From Gallalistipes aquisgranensis (GTDB taxonomy: Bacteria; Bacteroidota; Bacteroidia; Bacteroidales; Rikenellaceae), in NCBI RefSeq assembly GCF_014982715.1, contig NZ_JADCJY010000001.1:1550001-1614000 (forward strand): 64,000 bases of DNA, given 5' to 3'. The notes under the pieces were generated by a model. That model saw only the letters and a program-made list of their open reading frames with translations. It searched no databases and was not told the origin of the DNA. Positions 59,834 to 64,000 of the stretch are shown in pieces; the stretch's first letter is position 1, and each line of letters opens with the position of its first letter. The position numbers were made by a program, and so were the translations under genes.

Positions 59834-60439
59834 TTACCATTTCAGTTCGCCCTTCCCCTCCCGCAGGATTTCGGGCTCGTCCCCGGTCAGGTCCACCAAC
59901 GTCGTGGGCCGGTTGTCGCCGTACCCTCCGTCGACCACCAGATCGACCAGCGCACCGTAACGCTCGTGGATCAGCTCCGGATCGGTCGTGTATTCCACCA
60001 CCCGGTCGTCGTCCTTGACCGAAGCGGTCAGCATCGGGCATCCCAGCTCCGCCACGAGGGCCCTTGCGATCGGATTGGCCGGAATGCGCACCCCGATATT
60101 CTTCCGCCGCTCCAGCACCTTGTCGGGCACTTTCGACGAGGCTTTCAGAACGAACGTAAAAGGCGCCGGCAAATTGCGCTTGAGTAGCTTGAACGCGGCG
60201 TTGTCCACCCGGGCGTAATCGGCGATGTGGCTCAGATCGTCGCACACCATGGCCAGTTCGGTCTCCTTTTTGCCCCTGATCTGCTTGATACGCTCCAGCG
60301 CCCGGGGACTGCGGATCGAACACCCGAAGGCATAGACGCTGTCCGTAGGGTAGATGACCACCCCGCCCCGCGCGAGCACTTCGGCCACCCGGGCCACCTG
60401 CTTCTCGTTGGGATTTTCGGGATATATCTTGACGATCAT
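59834..60439 (-). CDS. YciO/YrdC-type threonylcarbamoyl-AMP synthase-like protein
   Basis: A 201-residue protein with the YrdC fold. GGVVIYPTDSVYAFGCS is the N-terminal signature and GVRIPANPIARAL the nucleotide-binding stretch. IRGKKETELAMVCDDLSHIADYARVD spells the YciO-like version of the KRxR..S motif. TsaC/Sua5 makes threonylcarbamoyl-AMP for the t6A37 modification of tRNA. YciO relatives are similar but may have a different or weaker role. The start ATG 60439 gives MIVKIYPENPNEKQ. Confidence 0.85.
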   Translation of the reverse strand: MIVKIYPENPNEKQVARVAEVLARGGVVIYPTDSVYAFGCSIRSPRALERIKQIRGKKETELAMVCDDLSHIADYARVDNAAFKLLKRNLPAPFTFVLKASSKVPDKVLERRKNIGVRIPANPIARALVAELGCPMLTASVKDDDRVVEYTTDPELIHERYGALVDLVVDGGYGDNRPTTLVDLTGDEPEILREGKGELKW

Positions 60440-60510
60440 GGGCGAAAACTTAAATGACGGGGATAAAGTTACAAAAATTCCGCAATTCCGGAAAAAGGGC
60501 AATAAAAAAT

Positions 60511-60606
60511 GGGTAAGCTACTTACATCGCACCGCTACGACCGCCTACCCTTGCTGCCTTCCGGCCCTGGGGGATTCAGCAGGAGCTGGTCGTGTAAGAC
60601 TTACCC
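60511..60606 (-). ncRNA. ffs: signal recognition particle RNA (4.5S type)
   Basis: Read on the minus strand, the segment contains CCCCCAGGGCCGGAAGGCAGCAAGGG, the conserved domain IV of small bacterial SRP RNA. It is enclosed by a long hairpin whose ends GGGTAAG and CTTACCC pair. A run of T follows the 3' end (complement of 60504-60510), marking termination. The promoter at 60611-60641 fits. It binds Ffh to target membrane proteins. Confidence 0.93.
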
Positions 60607-60610
60607 GGCA

Positions 60611-60641
60611 CAAAGTTAAACAAAATTCATATCTTTGCAAA
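60611..60641 (-). promoter_or_regulatory. ffs promoter
   Basis: On the minus strand TTTG (complement of 60638-60641), a 19-nt spacer and TAACTTTG (complement of 60611-60618) match both elements of the Bacteroidetes housekeeping promoter. The RNA start lies about 5 nt downstream. Confidence 0.8.
60630..60637 (+). promoter_or_regulatory. mltG -7 box
   Basis: TATCTTTG on the plus strand matches TAnnTTTG, 40 nt before the mltG ATG. It directly abuts the -33 element of the divergent ffs promoter. Confidence 0.55.
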
Positions 60642-60677
60642 TCTACGACGAATTATATTTTGAAGACGAAAGACGAA

Positions 60678-61709
60678 ATGAAACTGGCCACGCGCATCTT
60701 CCGCATCTCGGTCGCGGTGTGCCTCGCGGCGGTGGCCGCCTCCACGGCCGCCTTCTACCTGAGCCAGCGGGGGAGCGCCGTCGTGCACGACACCGATCTC
60801 TACCTCCCCACGGGAGCGGACTATGCCACCCTGCTCGACTCGCTGGGACGCAGCGGCGAGAAAATCCGGCAAATGCCCAAATTCCGCAACCACGCTCTGC
60901 TGGCCGGGCTCCATAAGGGAGTGCATCCGGGCCGTTACCGGCTGAAGGAGGGCATGAGTTACGGAGAGGTCATCGCCATGCTCAGGCAGGGGCATCAGAC
61001 GCCGGTGCGGGTCACGTTCAACAACATCCGGACCCTGCCCCAGCTGGCAGGCGCCGTCGCCCGGCAGCTGGAACCCGACTCGGCCTCCCTGGCGGCACTT
61101 TTCACCTCCGACTCCGCAGCTGCGGCCTACGGATTCGCACCTGCGGAATTCCTGGGAATGTTCGTACCGAACACCTACGAATTCTACTGGAATACGTCGC
61201 CCGCCGGATTCCTCGCACGCATGAAAAAAGAGTACGACCGTTTCTGGGACCGGGAAAGGAGAGCGCTGCTCGACTCGGTGGGCCTGAGCCGCACGGAAGC
61301 CGTCACGCTCGCCTCGATCGTGTACGAAGAGACCAAGATGAGCGACGAGATGCCCACGGTGGCGGGAGTCTACATGAACCGTCTCCGGATCGGGATGCCC
61401 CTCCAGGCCGACCCCACGGTGAAATTCGCGGTCGGAGATTTCACCCTGCGCCGGATTCTGAACCGCCACCTCACGGTGGACTCCCCTTACAACACCTACA
61501 AACACACGGGACTGCCTCCCGGCCCGATCTGCATGCCCTCGATCCGCGCCGTGGATGCCGTACTGAATTACAGACACCACAAATACCTCTATTTCTGTGC
61601 GAAACCCGACTTTTCGGGCTATCACGTATTTTCCGCCACGCTGGCCGGCCACAACCGGAACGCACAAGCCTACGCACGGGCGCTCAACGAGGCGAAAATC
61701 TACCGGTAA
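60678..61709 (+). CDS. mltG: endolytic transglycosylase MltG
   Basis: A 343-residue inner-membrane lytic transglycosylase that cuts nascent glycan strands and limits their length. One TM helix (about 9-27) is followed by a LysM-like region (about 40-110) and the YceG catalytic domain: TLASIVYEETKMSDEMP with the catalytic Glu (217 or 218), GVYMNRLRIGMPLQADPTV, SPYNTYKHTGLPPGPICMPS and YFCAKPDFSGYHVFSATLAGHNRN. The start is where the TM segment begins. Confidence 0.95.
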   Translation: MKLATRIFRISVAVCLAAVAASTAAFYLSQRGSAVVHDTDLYLPTGADYATLLDSLGRSGEKIRQMPKFRNHALLAGLHKGVHPGRYRLKEGMSYGEVIAMLRQGHQTPVRVTFNNIRTLPQLAGAVARQLEPDSASLAALFTSDSAAAAYGFAPAEFLGMFVPNTYEFYWNTSPAGFLARMKKEYDRFWDRERRALLDSVGLSRTEAVTLASIVYEETKMSDEMPTVAGVYMNRLRIGMPLQADPTVKFAVGDFTLRRILNRHLTVDSPYNTYKHTGLPPGPICMPSIRAVDAVLNYRHHKYLYFCAKPDFSGYHVFSATLAGHNRNAQAYARALNEAKIYR

Positions 61710-61715
61710 ACGAAC

Positions 61716-61747
61716 GAAAGAGCCCCGGACGCATCCGGAGCTCTTTC
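61716..61747. terminator. bidirectional terminator mltG / ECF-S-like gene
   Basis: GAAAGAGCCCCGGA pairs with TCCGGAGCTCTTTC with one mismatch around a 4-nt loop. The stem ends in A-rich and T-rich flanks, so it can terminate both convergent genes. Confidence 0.72.
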
Positions 61748-61778
61748 ATTTCATAAGAATCGGGGCACACGTGCCGGT

Positions 61779-62276
61779 TCATTTCCAATACCGGACCACG
61801 AGCCATCCGGCCAGCACCTGCAACAACATACCCGGCCAGCTGATGAGCAGGTCGGCCCACGACGTCTCCCAACCGAACATCAATCCTCCTTCGGTGAGGA
61901 AACAGAACGCCTGGCAAAACAGCACCAGCAGGACGATCGCAGGCAGGGTAAAAGCCCTGTGCGTCTCTTTCCAGAGACCGAAAACCAGCGCGATAACCGC
62001 CGATTTGGCCAACACGGCCCCCAGCATCATGCCGGACGGCATGCCGAACAGCAACGTGCTGACCAGAGGCGAGGCTACCGCCGTCAGCAGGGCACATCCC
62101 ACGCCGAAACGTACCGCAGCCACCAGCGTGAACAGCATGATGGGCAGCAGGGCTTTCCCGCCCCACGGAACGAGATGGCACAACTGGGGAAAAAGAACGT
62201 TGGCGGCCACGAACAGGGCACTCCACAGATAAACGGCAGGCTGACCCAGAGTCAGCGTCTTAACATTCGCATTCAT
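61779..62276 (-). CDS. multi-TM membrane protein, ECF transporter S-component-like
   Basis: A 165-residue protein with about five or six TM helices. The pattern of short Gly/Ala-rich helices (HLVPWGGKALLPIMLFTLVAAVRFGVG, SPLVSTLLFGMP) resembles substrate-binding S components of ECF vitamin transporters. No energising A/T genes are next to it, so they would have to be shared and encoded elsewhere. The substrate is unknown. ATG 62276 is chosen over the GTG two codons upstream. Confidence 0.6.
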   Translation of the reverse strand: MNANVKTLTLGQPAVYLWSALFVAANVLFPQLCHLVPWGGKALLPIMLFTLVAAVRFGVGCALLTAVASPLVSTLLFGMPSGMMLGAVLAKSAVIALVFGLWKETHRAFTLPAIVLLVLFCQAFCFLTEGGLMFGWETSWADLLISWPGMLLQVLAGWLVVRYWK

Positions 62277-62317
62277 AATCACTTACATTCTATGTAAAAC
62301 CCGTTGATTATTGAAGA

Positions 62318-62348
62318 CAAAGATAAGTTTTTGCGTCAAAAAATCAAA
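62318..62348 (-). promoter_or_regulatory. promoter of the ECF-S-like gene
   Basis: On the minus strand TTTG (complement of 62345-62348), 19 nt and TATCTTTG (complement of 62318-62325) form a full promoter. The transcript would start near 62310, giving a leader of about 35 nt. Just before the ATG the leader contains TTACAT-TCT-ATGTAA, a small perfect hairpin. Confidence 0.75.
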
Positions 62349-62408
62349 CGGCACACTAAAATAAGGCGTAAATCAGTTTTAATGGTAGCCGAATCTCTTT
62401 TTTTATCG

Positions 62409-62416
62409 TATATTTG
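62409..62416 (+). promoter_or_regulatory. -7 box of tatAC
   Basis: TATATTTG matches TAnnTTTG and lies 56 nt before the tatA ATG. The -33 element is not clear. Confidence 0.5.
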
Positions 62417-62471
62417 CACGATACAACATATCGTTCAACCGTATTCAATTACCCTTAAAACTGAAAACACC

Positions 62472-62693
62472 ATGTTAGCAGCCATGTTGCCGTTAGGCGT
62501 TATAGGTCCCTGGCAGATCGTCGTGATCGTCCTTCTGGTAGTCCTTCTCTTCGGCGGACGCAAGATTCCCGAACTGATGCGCGGAATGGGCCGGGGCATG
62601 AAAGAGTTCAAGGACGCCCTCAACAAGGATTACACCGCCGAGGACGAGAACCAGAAAAAGACGACTTCGGACAAGGACGGCGCCGCACAATAG
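62472..62693 (+). CDS. tatA: twin-arginine translocase subunit TatA/E
   Basis: A 73-residue protein with an N-terminal TM helix (about 12-28, IGPWQIVVIVLLVVLLF) followed by FGGRKIPELMRGMGRGMKEFKDAL, the hinge and amphipathic helix of TatA. The tail is charged. It oligomerises to form the passage for folded proteins. tatC follows 27 nt later; no TatB is present, as usual in the phylum. Confidence 0.94.
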   Translation: MLAAMLPLGVIGPWQIVVIVLLVVLLFGGRKIPELMRGMGRGMKEFKDALNKDYTAEDENQKKTTSDKDGAAQ

Positions 62694-62720
62694 TACGGAA
62701 ACCGAAAATTCAGACGGCCC

Positions 62721-63815
62721 ATGTCCGAGAAAATGAAAAAGTCATCCGATGAGATGACTTTTTTCGAACATATCGACGCCCTGCGTCCCCATCTGGTGCG
62801 GGGGGTCATGGCATTGCTGGTCATGATGGTGGTCGCCTTCCTGGCCAAGAAGTTCATCATCGACCTGGTGCTGATGGGACCCCAGTCGCCGGATTTCCCC
62901 ACGAACAGGTTCCTGTGCCACATGTCCCACCTGCTGATGGGAGACGACACGCTGTGCATCAACCAGATCAAGTTCAACATGGTGAACACGGCGCTCTCGG
63001 GACAGTTCAACCTGCACATGCAGGTAGCGTTCGTCGCGGCCATCGTGGTGGCGGTTCCCTATCTTCTGTGGGAGATATGGCGTTTCGTACTGCCGGCCCT
63101 CACGCCGCGGGAGCGCCACAAAAGCCGCATGTTCGTACTTTACGTCTCGCTCTGTTTCTTCACGGGACTGCTGTTCGGCTACTACATCATCACTCCCCTT
63201 TCGATCAACTTCTTCTCGACCTACCAGGCGAGCACCGAAATCACGAACATGATCGACGTGAAGAGCTACCTCTCCACCGTACTGCACGTTTCGCTGGCCT
63301 GCGCGATCGTCTTCCAGCTGCCGCTGCTGGTCTATTTCCTGACGAAAATGGGGCTCATCACGACCGCTTTCCTCAAACGCTACCGCCGCCACGCGATCGT
63401 GCTGCTCACCGTCGTTTCGGCCGTCATCACGCCGCCCGACCTGTTCAGTCTGGTACTGGTGGTCATTCCCCTCTACGCACTCTATGAACTCAGCATTCAT
63501 TTGGCCGCACGGGTGGAGCGCAAAATGGCCCGGGAAGAGGAACAGGAGAGCGGAGGGACGGACGACACGCCCGACAACGATCCGGATACCCCCGAAAGTT
63601 CCGCTCCGGCGGCAGCGGCCGTAACCCGGGGAAACGGGGAGCCTTCACCCGCAGAAGAGACGCATCCGGAAGGTGCGGAAGCGCAACCGGAAACAGAAAA
63701 CGCACCGCAGGCCCCGGTCGCTCCGGCCGAGCCCAAAATCCCCGAAGACGATTACCGGTACATTTCGTTCGAAGAAGACGACGAAGAGGAAGACCCGGAC
63801 ACCATCTACCGGTAG
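62721..63815 (+). CDS. tatC: twin-arginine translocase subunit TatC, with acidic tail
   Basis: A 364-residue integral membrane protein, receptor for twin-arginine signal peptides. The N-terminal MTFFEHIDALRPHLVRG contains the conserved E-H-(I/L)-x-x-L-R motif. Six TM helices follow to about residue 260 (LLFGYYIITPLSINFF; AIVLLTVVSAVITPPDLFSLVL is the last pair). Residues about 270-364 form an unusual hydrophilic tail rich in Glu, Asp, Pro and Ala, ending in EEDDEEEDPDTIYR. TatC proteins are typically about 250-280 residues, so the tail is an extension. Confidence 0.93.
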   Translation: MSEKMKKSSDEMTFFEHIDALRPHLVRGVMALLVMMVVAFLAKKFIIDLVLMGPQSPDFPTNRFLCHMSHLLMGDDTLCINQIKFNMVNTALSGQFNLHMQVAFVAAIVVAVPYLLWEIWRFVLPALTPRERHKSRMFVLYVSLCFFTGLLFGYYIITPLSINFFSTYQASTEITNMIDVKSYLSTVLHVSLACAIVFQLPLLVYFLTKMGLITTAFLKRYRRHAIVLLTVVSAVITPPDLFSLVLVVIPLYALYELSIHLAARVERKMAREEEQESGGTDDTPDNDPDTPESSAPAAAAVTRGNGEPSPAEETHPEGAEAQPETENAPQAPVAPAEPKIPEDDYRYISFEEDDEEEDPDTIYR

Positions 63816-63843
63816 CCGTTCCCGATGATTTTCCGAAACAGAA

Positions 63844-63880
63844 AAATTCCCCTGCCGCAGACAGTGCGGCAGGGGAATTT
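63844..63880. terminator. terminator after tatC
   Basis: A perfect 16-bp stem (AAATTCCCCTGCCGCA and its complement) with loop GACAG, 28 nt past tatC. On the minus strand it is followed by TTTTTC, so it may serve a gene entering from the right as well. Confidence 0.82.
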
Positions 63881-63987
63881 CACAACGGAGACAGAACGTA
63901 CGACGGAAAGGGAAGCATCATCCGCAACTCGTTCCTTTTCTCTCCCGAAATCTCCGGGACAGGCTTTCCCATCTTCCGAAAACAGAA

Positions 63988-64000
63988 TCAGAACGAGAGC
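63988..64000 (-). CDS. possible 3' end of a gene running off the window
   Basis: The last bases read on the minus strand as Leu-Ser-Phe-stop (TGA at 63988-63990). A terminal Phe after an aromatic/aliphatic pattern is typical of outer-membrane beta-barrels, and the terminator at 63844 is oriented to serve it. Three codons are too few to be sure. The rest of the region from 63881 shows no supported gene. Confidence 0.25.

Noticed and set aside
1-64000. CRISPR arrays, insertion sequences, prophage, tRNA genes
   Set aside because: I looked for spaced direct repeats, transposase motifs, phage structural genes and cloverleaf patterns with CCA-adjacent T-loop sequences and saw none.

Overview
The window looks like a chromosomal segment of a GC-rich member of the Bacteroidales, most likely Alistipes or another Rikenellaceae. 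Three things support this. The -7 boxes follow the Bacteroidetes pattern TAnnTTTG (examples at 16713, 24536, 48619, 49644, 60611 and 62318). Several families are typical of the phylum (DUF4293, DUF4199, DUF3575, a FimB/Mfa2-like lipoprotein, BioG with BioC, TatA plus TatC without TatB). The arginine cluster also has the Bacteroides-type gene order. No phage, insertion sequence, CRISPR array or tRNA was seen. Most of the content is core metabolism and envelope biology.

Layout. 1-112 is the 3' end of RNase P RNA. 107-3646 (minus) is a biotin-precursor operon (DUF454, bioF, bioG, bioC) followed by a GNAT. 3720-9245 (minus) holds a RelA-type alarmone synthetase, a glycosyltransferase, pyrF and prfA. 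9556-11849 (plus) is xseA, xseB and a methyltransferase. 11866-16559 (minus) has three small membrane proteins, one apparently frameshifted, then ispD, an epimerase and an M23 peptidase. 16755-20488 (plus) has a DUF3575/FimB-like pair, an MFS transporter and a degenerate M23 protein. 20659-24501 (minus) is prfC, nadB and a GH25 lysozyme. 24569-28683 carries a TonB receptor, prmA and xerD. 28900-34101 (minus) is the arginine operon: an ArgA-like GNAT, argG, an SMR transporter, argC, argD and argB. 34405-36936 (plus) is a two-component system with a PepSY-like periplasmic protein. 37111-38380 is a divergent rubrerythrin/superoxide dismutase pair. 38558-42921 (minus) is a PagL-like lipid A deacylase, a DPP-IV-type peptidase and nadC. 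43275-48445 (plus) is ilvD-ilvB-ilvN-ilvC. 48651-49586 is a glycosyltransferase. 49678-53800 is a leader peptide followed by pheA, an aminotransferase, tyrA and a DAHP synthase/chorismate mutase. 53809-57614 is an unusual kinase, vWA and pseudokinase cassette with WG repeats. 57823-60439 (minus) has DUF4293, a GT2, DUF4199 and a YciO-like gene. 60511-60606 is the SRP RNA, then mltG, an ECF-S-like membrane protein, tatA and tatC.

Two observations stand out. The Phe/Tyr operon begins with a 28-residue leader peptide in which 10 of residues 4-16 are Phe or Tyr. It is followed by a terminator hairpin whose 5' arm can pair with a 9-nt segment just beyond the Phe/Tyr codons. This is the arrangement of ribosome-mediated attenuation. 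Directly downstream is a three-gene cassette of an apparently active protein kinase with WG repeats, a von Willebrand A protein with a MIDAS motif, and a pseudokinase with WG repeats. It resembles known kinase/vWA signalling modules but has no phosphatase and no recognisable substrate gene beside it.
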